NCBI GenBank assembly: GCA_965250215.1
Contig: CBDFNN010000004.1
Location: 1,612,001 to 1,676,000 of the forward strand
Direction: 5' to 3'
Length of the DNA stretch: 64,000 nt
Source: CBDFNN01 sp965250215
GTDB lineage: Bacteria > Bacteroidota > Rhodothermia > Rhodothermales > DATKEJ01
The position numbers and the translations under genes were made by a program. Below the pieces are notes generated by a model. That model did not search any database. It had not been told where the DNA came from and was given only the letters and a program-made list of their open reading frames with translations. Shown here in pieces: positions 51,324 to 60,602 of the stretch. Each line of letters opens with the position of its first letter. Positions within the stretch are counted from its first letter, which is position 1.

Positions 51324-53567
51324 ATGAAAAAATCTCTACTGCTTGTTGTAACCCTTTTGTTGGCGGGTACAATCGATCTCAACGCCCAAGTCTTTTACTG
51401 GGATGTTGAAGTAGCCAATATAGCTCCATCTTACGCGAATCAGGCTTCTGGCCTTGTTGCCGTCCCTGAGGGTAACACCGAGGGAGGTCCTCTACTCCCT
51501 GGAAAAGTCTTTCAGTTTGAAGTGCCAGGAGCTCAGGGGGGAGCTTTGCATTTTGCCTCTATGATGGTTCAATCCAATGACCTATTCTTCGCTCCTGACA
51601 GCCTCGGCATTCCATTCTACAATGAAGACGGAAGTGCCATGGTCGGAGATGTTACTAGCTACATCCAACTATGGGACGCTGGAACTGAGGTCAACGAGGC
51701 TCCAGGCGAAGGTCCAAATCAACCCTTGCGACAAAGCGACGCAAACACGGGAGATGATGAAGGAGGAGTCGTTCAGGTCGTCAACGATGCCTTTACTTAT
51801 CCTGGCGTGGCCGAGATGATTAGAGTTAACATGAGCCCAATTGGGGAGAATATGTTTCGCGTTCGAGTCCAGAATATCTCGGCAGGAACCATCGAGACAA
51901 CTGGCGGAGCCATAGGCACACCTCTAACCCCGATTGTATGGGTCAGCACTTCTGCAAGGCATCCTTTCTTCACGGACGGCGAAGCTGATCGAGGCGAGGG
52001 ACTAGAAGGTCTTGCTGAAGACGGAAACTTCGGTCCACTAAATGATGTCTTGACGGCTTCTGCTGGAATCAACACCGTCTTTGCTCCTGTGGCTTGGGCG
52101 ACACACATGGCACCAAATCCCTTCTTCACTGATGGCGAGGCTGCCATTGCTGGACTTGAAACGCTTGCAGAAGATGGAGGACCTCCCGGACTAGTTGGAT
52201 ATGCAAATATGGACGCAGTCACTACAGCCGGAGCGAATCCAGTTCCAGTTGAGGGAGACGGACCTGGACCTATCGGACCCGGTGGATCCTACAAGTTCAC
52301 TATTTCATCCAAGGCCGGTGGCTATCTCAGTGCAGCATCAATGTTTGTTCAGTCAAACGATCTTTTCATTGCTCCATCGGGAATGGGTATTGCACTTTGG
52401 GATGATGCAAGCGAGCAAATCTCGGGAGATATCACTTCTGAGTTTCTGCTTTGGGATGCAGGCACGGAGAAGAATCAGCTTTCCGGTTTTGGTAAAGATC
52501 AAGCACCTAGGCAGGCAGGTCCAAATACAGGGTCGAGAGAAAATGGTCTTGTTCGATTGGTAGACGATGGTCAGGCTTATCCTGATCTTGCTTCCGTCGT
52601 TCGGGTTACTCTGACTCCAAGTGGAAGAGTCCCTTTCACAATTAGAATCGAGAACATTTCGACAGACGCAACACTAACAACTTCCACCGGCACAGTGGCC
52701 GTACCCGAGGCGCCTGGTGTATTCACGGTTGCTCCAGTGGGCAGAACTTTCTTTTCAGCCGACACAGCAGATAGAGGACAAGGTCTAGAGGGCCTTGCTG
52801 AAGATGGAGCTGCTGGAGGACTAGGAGATGCGCTAGGTATGAAGAATGGCTTCGACTCCGGAGTCTTTGCTGTCCCTGTTGGTGCTACAGATCCAGGTCC
52901 ACTGCTTCCTGGCAACGCCTACGAATTCACATTTGAAGCCTCACCGGGAGCCTATTTGAACTTTGCAACCATGATGGTTCAATCGAATGACTTGTTCTTT
53001 GGACCATCGGAGATGGGTATTTCGCTTTGGGGCGAAAACGGATTTCCCATCAGTGGAGATATCACAGACCAGATCATGTTGTGGGACGCGGGAACAGAGG
53101 TGAATGAAGCGCCAGGAGAAGGCCTAAATCAAGCTCCAAGGCAAAGTGGCGCGAATACAGGTGACAATGAAAACGCTACGGTTAGCCTCGTCGCGGATGG
53201 TTTTACCTATCCCGCTGTTAGTGAGATGATTGTGGTGACCGTAATTCCAACGGCCACTGTCAACGAAGACATTGATGCCGATCTACCTAGCAACTTCAAG
53301 CTGAATCAGAATTACCCGAACCCATTTAATCCGACGACTTCCATCAGTTTCACTGTTGCTGAGGCTGCGCCAACAAGTCTGCAAATATACGATGTGTCTG
53401 GAAGATTAGTCGATACGCTTTTTGAGCAGAATCAATTCCGTGGCAGTCGGACTATTGAGTGGAATGCTAAATCGATTGGTGGTGAAGCTATTCCCTCTGG
53501 AGTCTATTTCTACAAATTAACTGTAGGAAATAAGGCAGAGTTCAAATCTATGGTCTTGATGAAATAA
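51324..53567 (+). CDS. Secreted protein with three spondin-like domains and T9SS sorting domain
   Basis: 747 residues with signal MKKSLLLVVTLLLAGTIDLNAQ. Three copies of a spondin_N-like domain are clear from the repeated core MMVQSNDLFFAPDSLGI / MFVQSNDLFIAPSGMGI / MMVQSNDLFFGPSEMGI at about residues 77, 336 and 546, each followed by LWDAGTE(V/K)N and a P-R-Q-(S/A)-G-x-N-T-G box. The linkers repeat GLEGLAEDG. The C-terminal 90 residues, starting NQNYPNPFNPTTSISF and closing FKSMVLMK, form a T9SS type A domain. It should be displayed on or released from the cell surface, perhaps for adhesion. A terminator-like hairpin follows at 53663. Confidence 0.9.
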   Translation: MKKSLLLVVTLLLAGTIDLNAQVFYWDVEVANIAPSYANQASGLVAVPEGNTEGGPLLPGKVFQFEVPGAQGGALHFASMMVQSNDLFFAPDSLGIPFYNEDGSAMVGDVTSYIQLWDAGTEVNEAPGEGPNQPLRQSDANTGDDEGGVVQVVNDAFTYPGVAEMIRVNMSPIGENMFRVRVQNISAGTIETTGGAIGTPLTPIVWVSTSARHPFFTDGEADRGEGLEGLAEDGNFGPLNDVLTASAGINTVFAPVAWATHMAPNPFFTDGEAAIAGLETLAEDGGPPGLVGYANMDAVTTAGANPVPVEGDGPGPIGPGGSYKFTISSKAGGYLSAASMFVQSNDLFIAPSGMGIALWDDASEQISGDITSEFLLWDAGTEKNQLSGFGKDQAPRQAGPNTGSRENGLVRLVDDGQAYPDLASVVRVTLTPSGRVPFTIRIENISTDATLTTSTGTVAVPEAPGVFTVAPVGRTFFSADTADRGQGLEGLAEDGAAGGLGDALGMKNGFDSGVFAVPVGATDPGPLLPGNAYEFTFEASPGAYLNFATMMVQSNDLFFGPSEMGISLWGENGFPISGDITDQIMLWDAGTEVNEAPGEGLNQAPRQSGANTGDNENATVSLVADGFTYPAVSEMIVVTVIPTATVNEDIDADLPSNFKLNQNYPNPFNPTTSISFTVAEAAPTSLQIYDVSGRLVDTLFEQNQFRGSRTIEWNAKSIGGEAIPSGVYFYKLTVGNKAEFKSMVLMK

Positions 53568-53910
53568 GGTGCAATGATCAGCGCTTGAGAGACCACAGAT
53601 CTCTAGGACTTTCGACACGAGAATTGGCTGACGGATATAAGGTCCACAGCCAAGGACGGAAGAGCCGGTTCTTTTTATTGAGGATCGGCTTTTTATTGTA
53701 TTGGTTCCGGCTATGCTTCGGTTGAGCTCCTCCCCGCCAACTTCTCTGAAAGGATCTGAGTCCAGCTCCTAGGTACATTTTCCCTTAAGGCAAATAGTGC
53801 TTTGATGAGTTCAAGAAGCAAAATCACACCCGATCAATGCAGATTGAGTCATCTGGATGTAATTCGGAAAAGGATCTGGCTGGCTTGGGAGCTTATTCCT
53901 ATTTTCGTCT
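53568..53910. other. Gene-free gap containing a terminator
   Basis: 343 bases. It holds the hairpin at 53663-53697 and nothing else that I can support. The short frames on either strand lack signal-like or domain-like content. Confidence 0.5.
53663..53697 (+). terminator. Intrinsic terminator after the spondin gene
   Basis: AGCCGGTTC (53663-53671) pairs with GGATCGGCT (53682-53690) with two G-T pairs, a 10-base loop, then TTTTATT. It is about 95 bases after the stop codon. Confidence 0.65.
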
Positions 53911-56136
53911 ATGCAATATTCAATTTTCCGACAAAGAAAAGTCCAATTCGCGCTTACCATCTTATTGTGGGTCACTGGTCCACTGTCTCTTCAGGCAGGC
54001 GATGTTCCAGATCTTCGAGTTAAGCAAATCACCACTGCCCCAAACATCGATGGAGAGGTGTTGAATGACCCAATTTGGTCCTCGATACTACCCATTTCCG
54101 AGTTCTGGCAAACAAGACCTTATGATGGGCAGTCAATTTCGGAGCGAACTGAGGTTAGAATATCATTCACCAAGGATGCTATCTATGTCTCTGTTGTCTG
54201 CTTCGATTCCGATCCTTCAGGTATAGTTATAGCGGATACAAGGAAAGACAGTGACCTCACACTGTCTGATTCCTTTCAGATGGTATTTGATACCTTCCAG
54301 GATCATCAGAATGGATTCGTTTTTGGTACCAATCCGGGTGGCGTCGAATACGACGCCCAGATAACCAATGAGGGAGAAGGAAATAGAGGTGCCCCTGGTA
54401 GAAATCAGGGAGGTCAAATCGGTGGGATTAATGTTAACTGGGATGGCTCCTGGACGGTCGTGTCTCGAACTCATGATCAAGGCTGGTCGGCTGAATTTGA
54501 GATTCCATTCAAGACGTTGCGCTATCCAGAAGGGAGAGAGCAAAGCTGGGGAGTCAACTTCCAGCGAAACATTAGACGTAAGAACGAGACAGCCTATTGG
54601 GCCCCATTGCCAAGGCAATACAATCTTTACCGAGTTTCCCTAGCCGGACAAATGGATGGTGTCCTTGTACCTGCCCAACGAAATCTAAAAATCACCCCCT
54701 ATCTTTTAGGGAATAGCTCCAGAGATTACACCATTGACAATTCGTCCTTTGAATCTGATGCAGAGGCGGGACTCGATCTCAAGTATAGCCTTTCAGCTGG
54801 ATTGACCTTGGACGCGACAATCAATACCGACTTTGCACAAGTTGAAGTTGATGATCAGCAGATTAATCTTGACCGATTTAGTCTTTTCTTTCCAGAGAAG
54901 CGACCCTTCTTCTTGGAGAACGCAGGTCTTTTTTCGGTCGGTCTGCCCGGCGAGGTTGATCTATTTTTCAGTAGAAGAATTGGCATCACGGACGGGGCGG
55001 AAGTACCCATTCTAGGCGGAGGAAGGGTTTCTGGTGATGTGGCAGGATTGAAAGTTGGCTTTCTATCTATGCAGACTCAAGAACTCGAAGGCCTCGCAGG
55101 ATCCAACAACTTTACGGTTGGTCGTGTTCGAAAGGAGTTGGCTAATAGATCCTATATAGGTGGGATTATTTCCAATCGATTCGGAAGTGGAGATTATTCT
55201 CCTGACGATGACAAAAACACCACCTTCGGACTCGACGGAAAGTTGGGAATTGGCCAATACGGATCACTCACTGGTTTCTTAGCAAGGACAGCCACTCCCG
55301 GAGAATCAGAGAGCCAACATGCTTTTCTAGCATCGGCTGGTTACGATTCCGAAGCATGGATTCTCAATGCAGCCTTTTCAGAAGTTGCCCCGGGTTTTAA
55401 TCCGGAGGTCGGCTTTTTGCAAAGAAGCGCTTACCGGAAGCCCTCATTTCTTGTTCTCAACAGATTTAGACCAGAAAATTTTATAGGGCTGCACGAGCTC
55501 AGACCTCACATAAGTTATCGCTCTTATTGGGACTTTGATGGATTTCAAGAAACTATGTTTTTGCATCTCGACAACCATTGGGAATGGAGAAATGGATGGG
55601 AGGTACATACAGGGTACGATCATTTGATAGAGGGACTAAAGGATGGTTTTTTCATCACGGACGATATAAGCATTGACCCAGGGAGCTATAGCAACGGAGA
55701 AATCATGCTGGTTGTGATATCAGATCCAGCCAAGAAGTTCAGCTTCGAAAATCGAACAGTCATTGGTGGTTTTTTCGATGGAAATAGAAGAGTGTTGTCG
55801 ACTACATTTCGTGCGAGGGCTAGCGAAAACTTAACCTCTGAACTTACCTGGCAACGAAATGATGTGAACCTCCAGAGAGGTGACTTTGTCGCAAATTTGG
55901 TTCGAGCTCGATTTTCCTACTCGTTTACTCCACGGATTTATCTTCAAAGTCTGATTCAATACAATGATCTGAATGAAAATTGGTCGACTAATCTGAGACT
56001 TGGATGGCTTCAAGCTTCTAACACTGGTCTGTTCATCGTTTTCAATCAAGCGAACGAATTTGATGGCCTGATGGAGGATGGGGTTGCAGGAAGAAGCTTT
56101 GTAATCAAATACAGCTATCTATTTGACGTCCTTTAA
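53911..56136 (+). CDS. CBM9-like / DUF5916 outer-membrane protein
   Basis: 741 residues, signal ending VTGPLSLQAG. Residues about 35-215 are a CBM9-like domain: APNIDGEVLNDPIWSSI, TEVRISFTKDAIYVSVVCFD, DSFQMVFDTFQDHQNGFVF and WSAEFEIPFKTLRYPEG. From about 240 follows DUF5916, a C-terminal beta-barrel with TDFAQVEVDDQQINLDRFSL and FPEKRPFFLENAGLFSVG as diagnostic motifs, ending in strands FVIKYSYLFDVL. The family is abundant in Bacteroidota and may import or bind carbohydrate or peptide; the role is unproven. A 24-base piece of its 3' end recurs at 59187-59210. Confidence 0.9.
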   Translation: MQYSIFRQRKVQFALTILLWVTGPLSLQAGDVPDLRVKQITTAPNIDGEVLNDPIWSSILPISEFWQTRPYDGQSISERTEVRISFTKDAIYVSVVCFDSDPSGIVIADTRKDSDLTLSDSFQMVFDTFQDHQNGFVFGTNPGGVEYDAQITNEGEGNRGAPGRNQGGQIGGINVNWDGSWTVVSRTHDQGWSAEFEIPFKTLRYPEGREQSWGVNFQRNIRRKNETAYWAPLPRQYNLYRVSLAGQMDGVLVPAQRNLKITPYLLGNSSRDYTIDNSSFESDAEAGLDLKYSLSAGLTLDATINTDFAQVEVDDQQINLDRFSLFFPEKRPFFLENAGLFSVGLPGEVDLFFSRRIGITDGAEVPILGGGRVSGDVAGLKVGFLSMQTQELEGLAGSNNFTVGRVRKELANRSYIGGIISNRFGSGDYSPDDDKNTTFGLDGKLGIGQYGSLTGFLARTATPGESESQHAFLASAGYDSEAWILNAAFSEVAPGFNPEVGFLQRSAYRKPSFLVLNRFRPENFIGLHELRPHISYRSYWDFDGFQETMFLHLDNHWEWRNGWEVHTGYDHLIEGLKDGFFITDDISIDPGSYSNGEIMLVVISDPAKKFSFENRTVIGGFFDGNRRVLSTTFRARASENLTSELTWQRNDVNLQRGDFVANLVRARFSYSFTPRIYLQSLIQYNDLNENWSTNLRLGWLQASNTGLFIVFNQANEFDGLMEDGVAGRSFVIKYSYLFDVL

Positions 56137-56292
56137 CATAAAAAAATTGCGAGCATCCCATTTAGGGCATTTTTATCTGTAAGTTGTCATCGACTGAATT
56201 TCTTGGCCATACTTAGTAAATCTAATTTTCGCGCCAAAGCGCTTACATTTTAAGCCATTGTCACCTTGAATCACCCAATAAATATCATCGAG

Positions 56293-57444
56293 ATGATCAA
56301 TACTTTTAGGAATATATCCCGTGGATTTGCTGTTTTCTGCGGACTTGCCTTGCTGTTGCAAAGCCCTGTTCAAGCTCAATCTTGCCAGACTCAAACAGCT
56401 ACTGGACCCAATCTTCCCTTTGACACTGGGACCGATGTTTCGACTACATTTGATTTTTCGGCTTCTGGCTTAGTTGGCATTAATGATGTAACACTGGTTC
56501 TGGCCCTGGACCATACTTGGGTAGGTGATATTACCGCGACTCTGACCTCACCCGGGGGAATCGTCGTCGAGGTTATTCCGACCCTACTTGATGATTCAAG
56601 CAATTTGCTAAACTCGTCTCCTATTTCATTCAACGATTCTGAGGCAGCTTCGGCGATTGACCTTGGCGACCCTAATCCTCCTCTCGACAATAATGCTGTT
56701 ATTTGTCAGGATGGTGGACCATGTGCCTACTCTCCTTCTGCTGGTCCTTTTACCAGCTTCAATGGTTTGGCGGCAGCGGCGGATGGTGGATTGTGGACAA
56801 TAGATATATCAGACAGCGCTGGCGGTGATCCTGGAGAACTTTTTACAGGAGATACCACACTTGAACTGTGTGCCATCGCCCTTCCTGTTGAGTTGTCCTC
56901 ATTTAATGCAAGTATCATCGATGGAGAGTGGACGCTAAACTGGACCACAGAGAGTGAAACAAAAAATGCTGGATTTGAAGTTCAACAATTTCAAGGAAGT
57001 GATTGGGACATTCTTGGCTTTGTTGAAGGAGCCGGAACAACTTTGGAAGCTAGGTCCTATGTCTTTAATGTCGAAGATCTAGACTACGGCATCCAAAATT
57101 TCAGACTCAAACAAATTGATTTCGACGGCGAGTACGAGTACAGCAATGTCGTTGAAATATCAAACGAACTGGCAAAAGGATTCGATCTAAAGCCTTTTTA
57201 TCCAAATCCTTTCAACCCAAGGGGTTCATTTACTCTGTTGACAGCGGAGCGTGAGCACGTGACCATTGAAGTGTTTAACGTTATGGGACAAAGAGTCCAA
57301 ACCCTCTTCTCTGGACCACTTGAAGCGCAACAACATTATAAATTTGATTTTACGGCTGACTCTAGCCTTCCTAGTGGCAACTATTTGATCCAGATTACCG
57401 GTCTGGAATTCGACGCATCTTCTATGATCAGCTTGGTTAAGTAA
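56293..57444 (+). CDS. P-domain secreted protein with T9SS sorting domain, paralogue 1
   Basis: 383 residues from the ATG at 56293, signal ending LLLQSPVQAQ. Residues about 35-205 are a proprotein-convertase P-domain (LVLALDHTWVGDITATLTSP ... GLWTIDISDSAGGDPGE). Then the LPVELSSFNASIIDGEWTLN linker domain, shared with three downstream paralogues and the LamG protein at 4744, and a T9SS type A domain (FYPNPFNPRGSF ... MISLVK). No protease domain is attached. First of four tandem paralogues; a perfect 12-bp terminator follows. Confidence 0.9.
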   Translation: MINTFRNISRGFAVFCGLALLLQSPVQAQSCQTQTATGPNLPFDTGTDVSTTFDFSASGLVGINDVTLVLALDHTWVGDITATLTSPGGIVVEVIPTLLDDSSNLLNSSPISFNDSEAASAIDLGDPNPPLDNNAVICQDGGPCAYSPSAGPFTSFNGLAAAADGGLWTIDISDSAGGDPGELFTGDTTLELCAIALPVELSSFNASIIDGEWTLNWTTESETKNAGFEVQQFQGSDWDILGFVEGAGTTLEARSYVFNVEDLDYGIQNFRLKQIDFDGEYEYSNVVEISNELAKGFDLKPFYPNPFNPRGSFTLLTAEREHVTIEVFNVMGQRVQTLFSGPLEAQQHYKFDFTADSSLPSGNYLIQITGLEFDASSMISLVK

Positions 57445-57483
57445 ACTGGATCTAGATGAGGCCGAAAGGTCTGTTAGATTTTT

Positions 57484-57520
57484 AGAAGGCTCTCTGCGAT
57501 ATGTAGAGAGCCTTCTTTAT
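57484..57520 (+). terminator. Intrinsic terminator after P-domain paralogue 1
   Basis: AGAAGGCTCTCT (57484-57495) and AGAGAGCCTTCT (57505-57516) form a perfect 12-bp stem with a 9-base loop, followed by TTAT. Confidence 0.85.
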
Positions 57521-57624
57521 AATTTATTTGATGCTTTTGGTACTTCGCGCAAGGTCAGATAAGCGATCACCAATCTCACCTTACTACTGTTATAAATTCA
57601 ATAGATGACTAATTGCTTATTCAG

Positions 57625-57653
57625 TTGACAAAACGATCTTAAATATCATACTT
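57625..57653 (+). promoter_or_regulatory. Possible promoter of P-domain paralogue 2
   Basis: TTGACA (57625-57630), a 17-base spacer and ATACTT (57648-57653), about 80 bases before the ATG. The -35 box is perfect; the -10 box is weak. Confidence 0.35.
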
Positions 57654-57734
57654 TCATGGGATAGACCTCATAAGACCACAGCCATTAACGCAAGCTAGCT
57701 TGGTCGGCTTATTCTCACTTCAAATGCTACAAAT

Positions 57735-58958
57735 ATGAAAATCGATACGATAACAAAAGGAATGGCCCTTGCTGTTCTTTCAATTTCTTTTTTAAGCGTC
57801 AACCTAAATGCCCAGGCACAGGATATCTGTACAAGCATAGCGGGCGTGGGAGCAGGTGCGATTGAAGATAAGCCTGCTGGTGGTGGTGCATGTGGACTTC
57901 CGGGTGGAGCTCCACTAGATATCACCTTCGATTTTTCAGCAGCGCTGCCAAATCTCATAACCACCGTTCAGTTTACTGACCTAGCCTTAACACATACTTG
58001 GATCGGCGATCTACAAGCTGTTCTTATTAGCCCAGACGCATCGGTGGTCAGCATATTCAACAAGACGGGTTCTACCACCGCCGCGGGATGCGGTGATTCG
58101 AGTGATGGATTTGGTACATCTTGGCAGTTTTCGGACGCGGGAACAAAGGATATTGCAACCGAGGCAGCTGCAGCCGGCGGAGCTACTGATGTCTGTGCAG
58201 CTAGTTGCGATTTCATGGCGTCTGCCGGTGATGCAGGGGCACCTGCTCCCGCTACGCCTCCAACTACAGCAACATTTGCAGGGTTTTCGGGTGGAGCCGG
58301 AAATGGGATATGGACCCTTCGAGTCTGGGATTCGGGCGTAGGAGACACTGGTGACATTAATTCGGCGACCTTGGAAGTCTGTGTTGACCCTCTTCTGCCG
58401 GTAGAACTCGCGGAGTTTTATGGAATGAGTACAAAGAACGGGATTGATCTTCACTGGTCAACTATATCTGAGTTGAATAACTCTGGCTTTGAAGTCCAAA
58501 TTCAGGATGGCTCCGATTGGAGAGCACTTGCCTTTGTTCAGGGAGAAGGCACGAGCTCAGAAACTCAAAACTACAGTTTTTCCGTTCGGGACCTCGATTA
58601 CGGAACACACGGTTTCCGCCTCAAGCAAATCGATTTCGATGGAGTAAGCAGTCTAAGCGAAGAACTCGAGGTGGCCTACGAACTTGTGGAAGGCTTCGAT
58701 CTCAACGCATTCTATCCCAATCCATTTAATCCATCGGGGTCCTTCACCATATTGCTAGCCGAAAGTCAAGAAGTGTCTGTCGATGTCTATAATACGATGG
58801 GCCGCCTGGTTCGATCGCTTTACCATGGAGAAATTGAAAGACAGCAAAGAAAGCGGATTGAATTCAATGCTTCCTCCGGAGTACCAAGCGGAAATTATTT
58901 GATTAAAATAACTGGTGAGTATTTCCACGCCACTCAAAAGGTTAGTTTGGTCAAGTAG
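57735..58958 (+). CDS. P-domain secreted protein with T9SS sorting domain, paralogue 2
   Basis: 407 residues with signal ending LSVNLNAQAQ. The P-domain (about 35-220) contains LALTHTWIGDLQAVLISPDA and GIWTLRVWDSGVGDTGDINS, with an extra Ala/Gly-rich Cys-containing loop (AAGGATDVCAASCDFMASAG) not found in the other copies. The LPVELAEFYG...FEVQIQ linker and a T9SS domain (FYPNPFNPSGSF ... KVSLVK) follow. It is closest in its C-terminal half to paralogue 1. It has its own terminator. Confidence 0.9.
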   Translation: MKIDTITKGMALAVLSISFLSVNLNAQAQDICTSIAGVGAGAIEDKPAGGGACGLPGGAPLDITFDFSAALPNLITTVQFTDLALTHTWIGDLQAVLISPDASVVSIFNKTGSTTAAGCGDSSDGFGTSWQFSDAGTKDIATEAAAAGGATDVCAASCDFMASAGDAGAPAPATPPTTATFAGFSGGAGNGIWTLRVWDSGVGDTGDINSATLEVCVDPLLPVELAEFYGMSTKNGIDLHWSTISELNNSGFEVQIQDGSDWRALAFVQGEGTSSETQNYSFSVRDLDYGTHGFRLKQIDFDGVSSLSEELEVAYELVEGFDLNAFYPNPFNPSGSFTILLAESQEVSVDVYNTMGRLVRSLYHGEIERQQRKRIEFNASSGVPSGNYLIKITGEYFHATQKVSLVK

Positions 58959-59276
58959 CCTTCTCAATAAATAGCTTTAGACTGAACAGTTTCTAAAAGG
59001 CCCTTCGCTTCATGCCTAGGGCCTTTTTTGTATGATATATTGTATATCATTTCTGTAGCAATAGGATTTTCGGGATACAATCTTCAAATACATCGAAACC
59101 ACTTGGAGTAGAGAAGACGATATTGGTATTTCACCAGAGAGATACCAACATTGGAAATCATGATGGAGGTGTATCAATCAGCCATTGAATTTGATGGACT
59201 GATGTAGGATACCGCACTAATTATTTTTCACCTTTAGTTTGCAATATTACTGCAATGTCATAATATTCCAAGGAGG
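58959..59276. other. Gap with terminator, palindrome and possible DUF5916 remnant
   Basis: 318 bases without a gene. It contains the terminator at 58995-59029, a perfect palindrome ATGATATA-TTG-TATATCAT at 59032-59050, and GAATTTGATGG-x-CTGATG-x-AGGAT at 59187-59210, which matches the 3' end of the DUF5916 gene (56056-56079) at 22 of 24 bases. Confidence 0.5.
58995..59029 (+). terminator. Intrinsic terminator after P-domain paralogue 2
   Basis: AAAAGGCCCT and AGGGCCTTTT pair through a 10-bp stem with a 13-base loop; the T run continues for six bases. Confidence 0.85.
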
Positions 59277-59321
59277 TTGACTCTTTCGACCGTCAAAACT
59301 AAAACTATAGCCAGAATAGAT

Positions 59322-60494
59322 ATGAAAAGACTTTTTACAAGTTTAATTGGATTACTTGCACTTGTTTTGCTGCCGAATTTGAGCGCAAATGCACAATGCG
59401 TTAGTGCGAGTGAGCCTTATCCCATTACTTTCGATGAAAATAATCCTGTAACGTTCACTTGTACCGTACCGGATGTCTTGATAACTGATGTGACACTTGC
59501 CCTAAATATCACGCACACTTGGATCGGTGATATTCAGTTAACAGTTACCCCTCCCGCCGCACCAGCTGTACTATTATTTGAGGATCTCAGTAACACTACA
59601 GGCGAATGTGCTGAAAACAATATGAGAATTACGCTGACCGCTGCTGGAACAGACGGTGACATTACCGACTGTAACACTGGCCCCGGCGGTGGTGATGGCT
59701 ATATTGATGGAGGAACTTACACAACAGTTGGAGATGATGGTGTTGATATTGGTGCTGTTTTTGACGGTGGAATCGGATTGGCTTTTCAAGATAAACCAAG
59801 AACAACTGACCTTCGGGTCTTTCGTGGGCAGGCCTCGCTAGGCGCTTGGACTTTGGATTTTATAGATGATGCCGCTGGAGACGTTGGTACGATAGACTCA
59901 GCTCCAATCCTTGTAGTCACCGGAACTCAACTTCCAGTTGAGATGGTTTCATTCGAAGGATTGTTTGAAGACGATGCGATCGTACTGAATTGGGAGACCG
60001 CTACAGAACTAAACAACGCCGGATTTGAAGTCGAGCATGCCATCCGAAATGGTGAATTCCAGTCTGTCGGTTACGTTGCAGGAGCTGGAACGATAAGTGA
60101 AGCTCAAAGCTACACCTTCAAAATTGACGACGTGGAGTTCGGAAATCAGTCATTCAGATTGAAGCAAATCGATTTTGATGGAACTGCGGTTTATAGCGAA
60201 GTTCTGGAATTGACTCGTGAATTGGTTGATGGCTACCTTCTTGAGGATGCCTATCCAAACCCATTCAATCCTCAAACTCAATTCAATCTTCTTGTCGCGG
60301 AAGATCAGCAAATTGATGTCGGTGTTTACAATATTCAGGGTCAGCGAGTAGCTACCATATTCAATGGATTATTGGGTGGACAACAATGGCACAAAATGAC
60401 CTTCAATTCAGGTAGCCTTACCAGCGGCACCTACTTGATTCATTCTGTTGGACAAGGATTCCTTGACACGCAGAAGGTGATTTTAATGAAGTAA
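59322..60494 (+). CDS. P-domain secreted protein with T9SS sorting domain, paralogue 3
   Basis: 390 residues from the ATG at 59322, signal MKRLFTSLIGLLALVLLPNLSANAQ. An upstream in-frame TTG at 59277 directly abuts an AAGGAGG (59270-59276), too close to serve as ribosome site for it. The P-domain spans about 25-210 (LALNITHTWIGDIQLTVTPP, LGAWTLDFIDDAAGDVGTID), then LPVEMVSFEG...FEVEHA and a T9SS domain (AYPNPFNPQTQF ... KVILMK). Two terminators in a row follow. Confidence 0.9.
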   Translation: MKRLFTSLIGLLALVLLPNLSANAQCVSASEPYPITFDENNPVTFTCTVPDVLITDVTLALNITHTWIGDIQLTVTPPAAPAVLLFEDLSNTTGECAENNMRITLTAAGTDGDITDCNTGPGGGDGYIDGGTYTTVGDDGVDIGAVFDGGIGLAFQDKPRTTDLRVFRGQASLGAWTLDFIDDAAGDVGTIDSAPILVVTGTQLPVEMVSFEGLFEDDAIVLNWETATELNNAGFEVEHAIRNGEFQSVGYVAGAGTISEAQSYTFKIDDVEFGNQSFRLKQIDFDGTAVYSEVLELTRELVDGYLLEDAYPNPFNPQTQFNLLVAEDQQIDVGVYNIQGQRVATIFNGLLGGQQWHKMTFNSGSLTSGTYLIHSVGQGFLDTQKVILMK

Positions 60495-60515
60495 TCGACT
60501 GATTCTTCGTTTTGG

Positions 60516-60550
60516 GCCTCCGTTATCATAGTATAGCGGAGGCTTTTTTT
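60516..60550 (+). terminator. First of two tandem terminators after paralogue 3
   Basis: GCCTCCG (60516-60522) pairs with CGGAGGC (60537-60543), extended inward by one T-G and three A-T pairs, with a CATAGT loop and a run of seven T. Confidence 0.85.
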
Positions 60551-60566
60551 CTGTTTTTTTTACTTG

Positions 60567-60602
60567 AAAAGGACTCTTTGTTATACACAGAGGGTCCTTT
60601 TT
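60567..60602 (+). terminator. Second of two tandem terminators after paralogue 3
   Basis: AAAAGGACTCTTTG (60567-60580) pairs with CAGAGGGTCCTTTT (60588-60601) through 14 bp with two G-T pairs and a 7-base loop; T-rich on the 3' side. Confidence 0.75.

Noticed and set aside
58011..58454. 147-codon minus-strand frame opposite P-domain paralogue 2
   Set aside because: Cys/Arg/Ser-rich antisense shadow of a clear secreted-protein gene.
59270..59276. AAGGAGG as ribosome site for a TTG start at 59277
   Set aside because: It directly abuts the TTG with no spacing, and the signal peptide begins at the ATG at 59322.
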